This document shows positions 35,508-42,960 of a stretch of 64,000 nt of DNA, in pieces; within the stretch, counting starts at the first letter, position 1, and each line of letters opens with the position of its first letter. The DNA is from Fervidifonticultor_A octavus_A (GTDB lineage: Bacteria > Sysuimicrobiota > Sysuimicrobiia > Sysuimicrobiales > Humicultoraceae). The stretch covers positions 1 to 64,000 of the forward strand of contig JAVKID010000001.1 in NCBI GenBank assembly GCA_031459655.1, given 5' to 3'. The notes under the pieces are model-generated. The model searched no databases. It was not told where the DNA came from and saw only the letters and a list, made by a program, of their open reading frames with translations. The position numbers were made by a program, and so were the translations under genes.

Positions 35508-35537
35508 TTGACCCCTTTCTGAAGGGCTCCGTATAAT
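35508..35537 (+). promoter_or_regulatory. strong sigma70 promoter with internal inverted repeat, for the sulfite-oxidase operon
   Basis: TTGACC (35508-35513), an 18-bp spacer and a perfect TATAAT (35532-35537) predict a start near 35544. This excludes a GTG at 35540 and supports the GTG at 35573. The spacer holds the inverted repeat CCCTT-TCTG-AAGGG (35513-35526), a possible operator. The site is also 45 bp upstream of the divergent xpt start. Confidence 0.75.
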
Positions 35538-35572
35538 TTGTGCACATTCCGGCGCGATACAGGGGGTGGGTC

Positions 35573-36820
35573 GTGCGACAGGATGATCTGCGCGACGAAG
35601 CCATCTACGAGCGGACCCGGCAGGACGAGTTCGTCTGGCGGCGCGCGCGGGAACTGGGGATCTCGCGGCGCCGCTTCCTCGCCCTCCTGGCTGCCGGCGG
35701 AGCATCGGCCGCTCTGGGCGGCGTGCGGCCGGCGGGCCCCGCGTCCCTCCATGCCGCCCCGGCCGCGCCGCTGGTCGTCAAACCGGTGCCGCCGGACCTG
35801 TTCTACAACTTCGGCAGCAACCACGAGATGCGCTGGGAGCACATGACCGGCCGCGGCTACCTGGTGCCCAACGAGCTGTTCTTCATCCGCAACCACACCC
35901 GCACCCCGCGCATCGACCCGTCTACCTGGCGCCTGAGGGTCGAGGGCTCCGGCGTCCGGCGTCCCCTGGAGTTGACCTACGACGACATCCTCTCGCTGCC
36001 GGACGTCTCGGTGCGCCGCTACGTGGAGTGCGCCGGCAACGGCCGCAGTTTCTTCGAACTGCAGTATGGCAGGCGCGCCCAGGGGACCCAGTGGCGGCTC
36101 GGCGCGGTGGGCGTGGCCGAGTGGACCGGGGTGCCCTTGCGCGAGATCCTGGACCGGGCGGGGCTGAAGACGACGGCCGTGGACGTGCTGCCGGAGGGCC
36201 TCGACGACCTGAAGGTGCGCAGGCCGATGTCCGTGGCCAAGGCGCTGGAGCCCGACACATTGCTGGTCTACGCGATGAACGGCCATCCCCTGCCCCCCGA
36301 CCACGGGTTCCCCGCGCGGATCCTCGTGCCGGGGTGGATCGGTATCGCCAACATCAAGTGGGTAGGCCGGCTCGAGGTTTCGGAGACCCCGCTCTACACC
36401 CCGTGGAACACCGAGAGCTATGTCATGATCGGGCCCGACTACAAGAAGCCCGACGGCCCGGCACTGGGGCCGGTCCTGTCGGCGCAGAACGTCAAGAGCG
36501 CCTTCGAACTCGCCTGGCCGGCCGAGGTGCGGGCCGGCCGACGCGTCGTCCGCGGTCGGTCCTGGGGCCCCTACGCCATCACGAAGGTCGAGTACAGTCT
36601 CGACCGCGGCATTACGTGGCAGACCGCCCGCATCCGCGATGCGGCCGCGCCGCGGGCCTGGGTGCGCTGGGAGTTCGAGTGGGACGCGCGGCCGGGCGAC
36701 TACAGCCTGCGCGTGCGGGCCACCGACGCCCAGGGGAACACCCAGCCGGCCGGAGTCCCGTGGAACGAGCAGGGGTACCTCTACAATGCGGTGGTCGGCC
36801 ACCCGGTGACCGTAACGTGA
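35573..36820 (+). CDS. Tat-exported sulfite-oxidase-family molybdopterin enzyme
   Basis: The 415-residue product has a twin-arginine signal (SRRRFLALLAAGGASAALGG, from residue 31), the oxidoreductase molybdopterin domain with the Mo-ligand Cys153 in YVECAGNGR, and a C-terminal Mo-co dimerisation domain (VEYSLDRGITWQTARIRDAA). Such periplasmic enzymes oxidise sulfite or related substrates and pass electrons to a cytochrome or cupredoxin; the next gene encodes a cupredoxin. The GTG at 35573, in frame and preceded by AGGGGGTGGG, is preferred to one at 35540, which coincides with the predicted transcription start. Confidence 0.87.
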   Translation: MRQDDLRDEAIYERTRQDEFVWRRARELGISRRRFLALLAAGGASAALGGVRPAGPASLHAAPAAPLVVKPVPPDLFYNFGSNHEMRWEHMTGRGYLVPNELFFIRNHTRTPRIDPSTWRLRVEGSGVRRPLELTYDDILSLPDVSVRRYVECAGNGRSFFELQYGRRAQGTQWRLGAVGVAEWTGVPLREILDRAGLKTTAVDVLPEGLDDLKVRRPMSVAKALEPDTLLVYAMNGHPLPPDHGFPARILVPGWIGIANIKWVGRLEVSETPLYTPWNTESYVMIGPDYKKPDGPALGPVLSAQNVKSAFELAWPAEVRAGRRVVRGRSWGPYAITKVEYSLDRGITWQTARIRDAAAPRAWVRWEFEWDARPGDYSLRVRATDAQGNTQPAGVPWNEQGYLYNAVVGHPVTVT

Positions 36821-37266
36821 GGCCGGGCAGCCGGATGTGGCGGGCGCCGCGTCTCGGCGCGGGGCCCGCGCGCATGGCGGTCGGTGCCGTGACCGCGGGG
36901 ATCCTGCTGGCAGTGTCGGTCGCGCTGCCCGCGGGGCAGAGGGCCCGGGGTCGGTCGGTGCTGGCCGCGCCGGCACCGTCACCGCGGCCGGTGCTGATGA
37001 AGGCCCGAGAGTTCGTCTTCGATCCCAAGGAGGTGACGGTGCGCGCCGGCGAGGTGACCTTCGAGGTGAAGAACGAGGGCTCGATCGAACACAACTTCCT
37101 CATCGAGGATGTCAACCGCCGCACGCTGGCCCAGATCCCCATCATCGAGCCGGGCAAGACCGAGGACGTGAAGGTCACGATCCGGCCGGGGACCTACCCC
37201 ATTGTTTGCTCGCTGCCCGGCCACAAGGAAGCCGGCATGACCGGGACGCTGCGGGTCCAGCCGTGA
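36817..37266 (+). CDS. exported cupredoxin (type 1 copper protein)
   Basis: After a hydrophobic export segment (AVGAVTAGILLAVSVALPAG) comes a plastocyanin-like domain: FVFDPKEVTVRAGEVTFEV, ligand His in SIEHNFLIED and the C-terminal Cys-His-Met set in VCSLPGHKEAGM. All four blue-copper ligands are present. A GTG overlapping the molybdoenzyme stop (GTGA at 36817) is chosen as start; an in-frame ATG at 36835 is an alternative. It is the likely electron acceptor of the sulfite-oxidase-like enzyme. Confidence 0.85.
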   Translation: MRPGSRMWRAPRLGAGPARMAVGAVTAGILLAVSVALPAGQRARGRSVLAAPAPSPRPVLMKAREFVFDPKEVTVRAGEVTFEVKNEGSIEHNFLIEDVNRRTLAQIPIIEPGKTEDVKVTIRPGTYPIVCSLPGHKEAGMTGTLRVQP

Positions 37267-37748
37267 TCCATCCCCAGACGCGCATCGGGCACGTCCACCT
37301 CAAGGTCTCGAACCTCGAACGGGCGGTGGCTTTCTACCGCGACGCGCTGGGCTTCGAGGTGACGACCTACTACGGCGCGCAGGCCGCCTTCCTGTCGGCC
37401 GGCGGGTACCACCACCACATCGGCCTGAACACCTGGGAGAGCGAGGGCGCGGGTCCGCCGCCGCGGCGCTCCACCGGGCTCTATCACTTCGCCATCCTGC
37501 TGCCCGACCGGCGCGAGCTGGCCCGGACCTTCAAGCGGCTGCTGGATCACGGCGTGCCCATCGAGGGCGCGTCCGATCACGGGGTGAGCGAGGCGATCTA
37601 CTTCCACGACCCCGACGGCAACGGGATCGAGATCTACGCCGACCGGGATCCCGCCCGGTGGCCGCGGCGGCCCGACGGGACCCTGGCCATGACCACGCAG
37701 CCGCTGGACCTGGAGTCGCTGCTGCGCGAACTCGACGCTACTTCCTGA
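37263..37748 (+). CDS. VOC-family dioxygenase/glyoxalase-like protein
   Basis: The 161-residue protein has the vicinal-oxygen-chelate fold: RIGHVHLKVSNLERAVAFYR, the mid-domain HHHIGLNTWESEG, STGLYHFAILLPDR and the closing DPDGNGIEIYADRDP with the metal Glu. It resembles the CatE catechol-2,3-dioxygenase subgroup. The GTG overlaps the cupredoxin stop by 4 bp, so it is the third member of the operon. Its link to sulfur oxidation is unclear. The 3' end overlaps the convergent cupin gene by 11 bp. Confidence 0.85.
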   Translation: MIHPQTRIGHVHLKVSNLERAVAFYRDALGFEVTTYYGAQAAFLSAGGYHHHIGLNTWESEGAGPPPRRSTGLYHFAILLPDRRELARTFKRLLDHGVPIEGASDHGVSEAIYFHDPDGNGIEIYADRDPARWPRRPDGTLAMTTQPLDLESLLRELDATS

Positions 37749-38094
37749 GGTAGGCGTCGGCGCCGGAGATCCAGTCCTGCCGCGGCGGGCTGAAGACGTC
37801 CATCTCCACCACGTCGTCCAGCATCTCCGCGCCGTGCGGCACGTGGCCCGGGATGAGCACCACCTCGCCGCCGCGGACGACGAGGTCACGACCGTCGATG
37901 GTAAAGCGCATGGTGCCGGAAATGCAGTAGGTGAGCTGTTCATGCTCGTGCTGGTGGACGGGCACCACGGCGCCCGCCTTGAACTCGAGCAACGCCGCCA
38001 TCAGCCGCTCCCCCCACAGCATCCGCCGCGTCATCTTGGGGTTGACGGCCTCGGCCGGCATCGACGCCAGCACCCGGTGCTGTACCTCGCTCAT
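37738..38094 (-). CDS. cupin-domain protein
   Basis: The 118-residue single-domain cupin has the two conserved motifs: motif 1 GAVVPVHQHEHEQLTYCISG with His, His and Glu ligands, and motif 2 VVLIPGHVPHG. Such proteins bind a metal and may be enzymes or sugar/ligand sensors. SD GGAGGGGAGGG precedes the ATG at 38094. It stands alone, convergent with the VOC gene. Confidence 0.85.
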   Translation of the reverse strand: MSEVQHRVLASMPAEAVNPKMTRRMLWGERLMAALLEFKAGAVVPVHQHEHEQLTYCISGTMRFTIDGRDLVVRGGEVVLIPGHVPHGAEMLDDVVEMDVFSPPRQDWISGADAYLRK

Positions 38095-38261
38095 GGCACC
38101 CTCCCCTCCGGGCATGACCCCGGGCCGGCGCCCGGAGCCGTCCAGCCAACCAGAGGGTGGGGTTACGCGTCGGCGCGACAGTTCCTGCCGGCGGCATCCA
38201 CGCAGGACCTGTGCCCCCACGAAGCCAAGGATGGGCTGGAGTCCGCTGCGGGAGGGTGCCT

Positions 38262-39218
38262 ATGCGTTATCGTCGGCTGGGGAGATCGGGGCTCAAGGTG
38301 TCGGTCCTGGGGTTGGGCTGCAACACGTTCGGGCGGTTTGCGGATGCCGATCAGACCGCCCGCATCGTGCATGCGGCCCTCGACCTCGGTGTGAACTTTT
38401 TCGATACGGCCGACGTCTACAGCCAGGGGGTCTCGGAGGAATTCCTCGGCCGCGCGCTGGGCAGCCGCCGCGGTCGGGCCGTGGTGGCCACGAAGGTGGT
38501 CGGGGCCATGGGAGACGGCCCCAACGACCGCGGGGCCTCGCGCGCCCACATCACAGACGGCGTCCACGCCAGCCTGCGCCGCCTCGGGACCGACCACATC
38601 GACCTGCTCCAACTGCACAACTGGGATCCTGAGACGCCCCTCGAGGAATCCCTTGAAGCCCTCAACGATCTGGTCCGGGCCGGCAAGGTCCGCTACATCG
38701 GGTGCTCCAACTACACGGCCTGGCAACTGGTCTGGTCGCTGTGGATCAGCGACCGGCGCGGTTGGGCCTCCTTCGTCTCCGTGCAGCCCGAGTACAGCCT
38801 GCTGGCGCGCGGGGTGGAGGCCGACCTGCTGCCGGCGTGCGTGACCTTCGGGGTCGGCGTGATCCCCTACTTCCCGCTGGCCGCCGGGATGCTCACGGGG
38901 AAGTATCGTGCAGGCGAGCCGGCGCCGCCCGGCACCCGCGGCTACGAGAACCCGCGGTTCCAGCAGCGGTTTGCCACCCCGCGCAACTTCGCCATCGTGG
39001 GGCGCCTGGAGGCGTGGGCGCGCGAGCGCGGGCACTCCGTCGCCGAACTGGCCATCGCCTGGCTCCTGGCGCGGCCTGCGGTCTCCACGGTGATCACCGG
39101 CACGACGAGGCCCGAGCAGGTGGAGGCCAATGTCCGGGCGACCGCCTGGGAGCTGACGCCATCGGAGGTCGAGGAGGTCGCGGCGCTGGCGCCGGTGGAC
39201 GGCTGGGAGCGTCCCTGA
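38262..39218 (+). CDS. aldo/keto reductase, full length
   Basis: This 318-residue AKR is complete from MRYRRLGRSGLKVSVLGLGC onward, with tetrad residues in NFFDTADVYS, AVVATKVVG and LLQLHNWDPE. The C-terminal NADP site is TVITGTTRPEQVEANV. It resembles YghZ/L-glyceraldehyde-3-phosphate-reductase-type AKRs, which reduce small aldehydes and methylglyoxal. It serves as an internal contrast to the N-terminally truncated AKR at 29630. SD GGGAGGG precedes the ATG. Confidence 0.88.
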   Translation: MRYRRLGRSGLKVSVLGLGCNTFGRFADADQTARIVHAALDLGVNFFDTADVYSQGVSEEFLGRALGSRRGRAVVATKVVGAMGDGPNDRGASRAHITDGVHASLRRLGTDHIDLLQLHNWDPETPLEESLEALNDLVRAGKVRYIGCSNYTAWQLVWSLWISDRRGWASFVSVQPEYSLLARGVEADLLPACVTFGVGVIPYFPLAAGMLTGKYRAGEPAPPGTRGYENPRFQQRFATPRNFAIVGRLEAWARERGHSVAELAIAWLLARPAVSTVITGTTRPEQVEANVRATAWELTPSEVEEVAALAPVDGWERP

Positions 39219-39236
39219 ACAGGGGTCCCCGCGGGA

Positions 39237-39416
39237 TCAGCGCGCCAGGGCGGCCAGGATGGGGGAACCCAGCAGCCCGTAGGTCAGGGCGATGAAGATG
39301 CCCGCGATCAACTCCTGTTCCTCGGGGACGCCGAACAGCGTCACGCTGAACCGCGTGAGCGGCACGATGACGATGACGCTGACGATGATCAGGGATGCCA
39401 GGTGCCAGACCGCCAC
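39237..39416 (-). CDS. small membrane protein (59 aa)
   Basis: Two hydrophobic stretches (LASLIIVSVIVIVPLTRF and LIAGIFIALTYGLLGSPIL) define a small inner-membrane protein. The GTG at 39416 has the SD GGAGGG 7 nt upstream, favoured over the ATG at 39431 that lacks one. The family is unknown. The 18-bp gap to the convergent AKR gene holds no clear terminator. Confidence 0.5.
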   Translation of the reverse strand: MAVWHLASLIIVSVIVIVPLTRFSVTLFGVPEEQELIAGIFIALTYGLLGSPILAALAR

Positions 39417-39519
39417 GCGCGATCCCTCCATGGCAGGAATCGTTGGCGCGCAGTATACCACGAAACCAGGCGGCGCCGCTACAGGGCGGCGCCGCGCCGG
39501 GATGGCGGAGACGGAACCG

Positions 39520-39870
39520 TCAGCGGGCAGGCTCCTCCTTGGCCAGAACACCGAAGGCCATCCAGGCACTCAGTACCAGCGCCAGGAGCCCACCGATGAT
39601 CGAGGTCCAGAGGACGCCCACCCGGTCGGACATGGTGAAGATGAACGGAAAGAGGACGAACCAAATCCCGACCAAGCCGTTCACGTACTGAATCCACTTC
39701 TGCTTGCGGGCTGGTTCGCTGAAGACTGCCCACCCTGCGAGGATCAGCAGGATGAGCCCGCCGACAATGCTGGTCCACATCGCGTTGGGAACGTCCTGGA
39801 AATTCAACACGAACGGCGCGATGATGAACCAGACGCCCACAAGGGCATTGACGACGTTGGCCCACACCAT
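39520..39870 (-). CDS. SPW-repeat membrane protein
   Basis: The 116-residue protein contains two tandem SPW-type repeats: WANVVNALVGVWFIIAPFVL with MWTSIVGGLILLILAGWAVF, then WIQYVNGLVGIWFVLFPFIF with LWTSIIGGLLALVLSAWMAF. Four membrane helices result. The function of SPW proteins is unknown. The second of two in-frame ATGs (39870) is spaced 8 nt from the SD GGAGGTG and is chosen. Confidence 0.85.
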   Translation of the reverse strand: MVWANVVNALVGVWFIIAPFVLNFQDVPNAMWTSIVGGLILLILAGWAVFSEPARKQKWIQYVNGLVGIWFVLFPFIFTMSDRVGVLWTSIIGGLLALVLSAWMAFGVLAKEEPAR

Positions 39871-39931
39871 CCGCATTCACCTCCGTACTGCCTGGAGTCC
39901 TCCGCCATCGTCCGGTGCGGCGCCACCTCTT

Positions 39932-39960
39932 ATTATAGCGCCTGGAGGAGCCACAGGCGC
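39932..39960 (-). promoter_or_regulatory. promoter for the SPW gene with flanking inverted repeat
   Basis: On the minus strand a perfect TATAAT (39932-39937) is preceded directly by the inverted repeat GCGCCT...AGGCGC (39938-39943 and 39955-39960), which occupies the -10/-35 spacer. No consensus -35 is seen, so the repeat may bind an activator. The leader to the SPW ATG is about 55 nt. The remaining 195-bp gap up to 40073 shows nothing else. Confidence 0.6.
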
Positions 39961-40072
39961 CGCCATCCCCGCCCCGATGGTGGCCAGGCTCTTCCGCGTG
40001 CCGCGCGGGCCTTTGGGACCCACACGTGGTCGGGCCGCTGGGCGAAGGCGCCATCGGGCATCGCAGGCCGGA

Positions 40073-40588
40073 CTAGAAGACCCACGGAATCAGGCGTCTC
40101 GCACGCACGCGGTAGTCTGCATACTCGGGGAAGCGGTCCTGCAGGAAGCTTTCCTCCCGGACGGCCTTGGCATACAGGTAGCCGGCAAAGCCTCCTGCCA
40201 GGAGCAGGTGCAGCCCGCTCTCCCTCACCAGGGCCCATCCCACCGCCGCCAGGATGAGCCCGCCGTAGATGGGATGCCGCGCATGCGCGTAGAGGCCGGT
40301 CTGGACCAGGACGGCCCGCTCCCGAGGCTTGGGCAACGCCGACAGGTTTGGGCCCAACTCCCGTACAGCAAGGGCCGCCAGACCCAGGCCGAGCAGCATG
40401 AGCAGCCCGCCCGCTCCTCTCCAGAGCGGACGCCAGGGCCCTTTCCATCTCCACGCGGCCGGTACCACGACCAATACGGCCAGCAGCACGCCCTGCCCGA
40501 CGACCCACCACTCCCCCCGCGCGCCTGTCCACCACGGCGGTGATGGTGTGGAAGGTGTCTCGACGGGCATCGGCTGGAATTCTACCAT
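40073..40588 (-). CDS. isoprenylcysteine-methyltransferase-like (PEMT/ICMT) membrane protein
   Basis: The 171-residue integral membrane protein has about five helices and the ICMT/PEMT core: LVQTGLYAHARHPIYGGLIL with the conserved RHP and, near the end, EESFLQDRFPEYADYRVRAR with the paired Glu. Bacterial members methylate small thiols, lipids or unknown substrates using S-adenosylmethionine. An ATG at 40570 could also start it. It diverges from the PatB-like gene with 42 bp between them. Confidence 0.82.
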   Translation of the reverse strand: MVEFQPMPVETPSTPSPPWWTGARGEWWVVGQGVLLAVLVVVPAAWRWKGPWRPLWRGAGGLLMLLGLGLAALAVRELGPNLSALPKPRERAVLVQTGLYAHARHPIYGGLILAAVGWALVRESGLHLLLAGGFAGYLYAKAVREESFLQDRFPEYADYRVRARRLIPWVF

Positions 40589-40630
40589 GCCAGGATGGTC
40601 GAGGAGGTCGTGTCGAATGGGTCACCGACG

Positions 40631-41794
40631 ATGATCACTGACTCCACGGCCGACGTCACGGAGGCGGCCCTCCGCGCCCGGAAGGGCGACAAATGGAGTA
40701 GGTACGGCGCAGACGTTCTCCCCGCATGGGTCGCCGATATGGATTTTCCGGTGCCCGATTCCGTGCGCGAGGTCCTGGTCTGGTCTGCCGAACACTCCGC
40801 CCTGGGCTACGGGCGGCCGGAGGACGAGAGGGAGATGTTCGAGGCCGGGTCGCGGTGGCTTGCGACGCGCCACGGCTGGGAGCCTGACCCCGAGTCGTTT
40901 GCCTCGCTGGGGAATCTGGTGCAGGGTCTGTACCTGGCCGTCTGGGCCTTCACCGAACCCGGCGAGGGAGTCGTCGTCCAGACGCCGATCTACCCGCCCT
41001 TCCTCACCGGCGTCGCCGCGCTGGGCCGGCGGGTGGTGGAGAACCGGCTCGTGGACGCCTGCGGGTCGGCCTCCCTCGACCTCGACGGCCTGCGCCGTCT
41101 CGCGGCTGATCCCCACACCAGGCTGTTGCTGCTGTGCAACCCGCACAACCCCACGGGCCGTGTGCTGCGCCGCGACGAACTCGAGGCCATCGCGGCCATC
41201 GCCCTGGACTGCGATCTGGTGGTCGTCTCTGATGAGATCTGGATGGACGTCGTCTATCCGGGTCGCCGTCACATTCCCTTTGCCACGATCAGTCCCGAGG
41301 CGGCCGCGCGCACCGTCACCCTGACCTCGGCCACCAAGGCCTTCAACATCGCGGGATTGCGCTGCGCCGTGGCCATCTTCGGCAGCCCCGCGCTCCGGGA
41401 ACGGTTCTCGGTGCTGCCGCCCAAGATGTGGGGGACACCCGGCGTGCTGGGCATCCGGGCGACGGCGGCGGCGTGGACGGACGGCGGGCCCTGGCTCGAT
41501 GTCGTCCTCCGGCAGCTGGACGCCAACCGGCGGGCTCTGGCGCAGTTCGTCCGGGAGCGCCTGCCCGGCGTCCGCCACCGGAGCCCTGAGGGGACGTATC
41601 TCGCCTGGCTGGACTTCTCGGCGCTGCGCCTGGACCGCCCGGCGGCCGCCTTCCTCCTCGACCGGGCCCGCGTGGCCCTCAGCGACGGCAGCGACTTCGG
41701 AGGGGGCGGTCACTGTGCCCGGCTCAACTTCGCGACCACGCCGGCAATCCTGTCGCAGATCTGTGAGCGGATCGCCCGGGCCCTGGACGGCTAG
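40631..41794 (+). CDS. PatB/MalY-type PLP-dependent cystathionine beta-lyase/aminotransferase
   Basis: The 387-residue fold-type I PLP enzyme carries the MalY/PatB opening KWSRYGADVLPAWVADMDFP, LLLCNPHNPTGRV, SDEIWMDVVYPGR and the PLP lysine in TSATKAFNIAGLR. Enzymes of this group split C-S bonds of cystathionine or cysteine conjugates. The ATG at 40631 gives the family length; an in-frame ATG at 40595 would add 12 residues. Its end overlaps the convergent oxidase gene by 4 bp. Confidence 0.87.
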   Translation: MITDSTADVTEAALRARKGDKWSRYGADVLPAWVADMDFPVPDSVREVLVWSAEHSALGYGRPEDEREMFEAGSRWLATRHGWEPDPESFASLGNLVQGLYLAVWAFTEPGEGVVVQTPIYPPFLTGVAALGRRVVENRLVDACGSASLDLDGLRRLAADPHTRLLLLCNPHNPTGRVLRRDELEAIAAIALDCDLVVVSDEIWMDVVYPGRRHIPFATISPEAAARTVTLTSATKAFNIAGLRCAVAIFGSPALRERFSVLPPKMWGTPGVLGIRATAAAWTDGGPWLDVVLRQLDANRRALAQFVRERLPGVRHRSPEGTYLAWLDFSALRLDRPAAAFLLDRARVALSDGSDFGGGGHCARLNFATTPAILSQICERIARALDG

Positions 41795-42927
41795 CGGGCC
41801 GTCGGGACGACCGATCGCCGGGTCGCGGCGATCGCTTGGCCCACCATCCACGCCACGACAGCCAGGCCCGCCACGAACAGGACGAGGAAGAGGACCAGTG
41901 GGCCCCACTGCGGGTCTACGCGCTCGGCCGTCACGTCCAGGAACCGGCGGAGTTCCGCGTTCTGCACGATCTGACGGCTTAAGGCGTTGGCGGCCAGCAC
42001 CCCGATCTGCGAGGCGGCTACCAGCAGGGCGAGGGCTGGCGTGATCCCCCCGCGCCCGACCCAAAGCAGCAGCCAGGGGAGCCCGGGCGAGAGCGCGGTC
42101 GCGGCCGTCAGGACCACCAGCGGCCGGGCGAGCATCATCTGGCGGATCGCTGCCGGCCAGGTCCAAAACACGTACCACGATCCCGCCACCCCAACCCACG
42201 CCAGGCCCAGCGTGTACAGCCGCCACCCGAACCCGGCTGCCCAGCGTCGGTACGCGCTGGTCTCGCGCACCGCGAAGAGGCCGGCGTCCACCACGGCATA
42301 GGCCGCGGTGGTCGTCAGCGCCAGCCCCAGGACCATCAGCCAGCGGGGCAGCCACGTGGGATCGCCGGTGTTGAGGGCCACCCCGAGCGGTGCGCCGGCG
42401 ACGCTCGTCCGCTGCCAGAGCGCCGGCCAGGCCTCCACGCGGGTCATCAGGCTGAGGGCGTTGGAAAACACAAAGCTGATGGCCACGAAGAGGAGCGCGG
42501 CCACCCACCCGGCGGCCTGCCGCCACGGCCCCAGCCGCCCGGTCCGAAGTCCGACCGCATAGAGGTACACGCCGTAGTAGGCCACCATGAGGGCCGCGAT
42601 GACCCCCAGCCAGGGCCAGGCCATCAGGATCGTCGCGGGATAGAACACTCTGGCGTACGCCACCTGCGTGAACAGGAGGGGCACGATCCCGAAGTTGATC
42701 CCCAGTGCCAGGATGATCGGCATCTGGACCATCACCCGGCCCGACCAGGTGCGGGCGTGCTCGCCCCCTCGCCAGCGGCCCAGCATGGCCAGCAGCGTCC
42801 CGGCCAGCCACAGGGTCATCGGGATCAGGTGGAGCGTAAAGCCCAGGACCTTGAAGAAGGCCAGTACCCAGTAGGGCGCAGGGTACCCCAGCGGCGCGGG
42901 CGGTCCGATCAACTGGTTCGGGTCCAT
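41791..42927 (-). CDS. second membrane subunit of a bd-superfamily (OR-C-like) oxidase
   Basis: The 378-residue, nine- to ten-helix membrane protein follows the cytochrome-c-fused oxidase subunit on the same strand after a 33-bp gap. Its first helix has a conserved-looking His (FKVLGFTLHLIPMTLWLAG), and the second block reads ALGINFGIVPLLFTQVAYAR. It has no CxxCH. By position and helix content it is the CydB-like or CydA-prime-like partner subunit; sequence similarity to canonical CydB is too weak to judge by eye. Confidence 0.6.
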   Translation of the reverse strand: MDPNQLIGPPAPLGYPAPYWVLAFFKVLGFTLHLIPMTLWLAGTLLAMLGRWRGGEHARTWSGRVMVQMPIILALGINFGIVPLLFTQVAYARVFYPATILMAWPWLGVIAALMVAYYGVYLYAVGLRTGRLGPWRQAAGWVAALLFVAISFVFSNALSLMTRVEAWPALWQRTSVAGAPLGVALNTGDPTWLPRWLMVLGLALTTTAAYAVVDAGLFAVRETSAYRRWAAGFGWRLYTLGLAWVGVAGSWYVFWTWPAAIRQMMLARPLVVLTAATALSPGLPWLLLWVGRGGITPALALLVAASQIGVLAANALSRQIVQNAELRRFLDVTAERVDPQWGPLVLFLVLFVAGLAVVAWMVGQAIAATRRSVVPTAR

Positions 42928-42960
42928 CTCAGGTTCCTGCTTCGCCCGGCTTGACTACCC

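Noticed and set aside
34863..35540. Purine riboswitch upstream of xpt, as in Bacillus
   Set aside because: The leader is only about 65 nt and lacks the conserved purine-aptamer core and three-way junction pairing.
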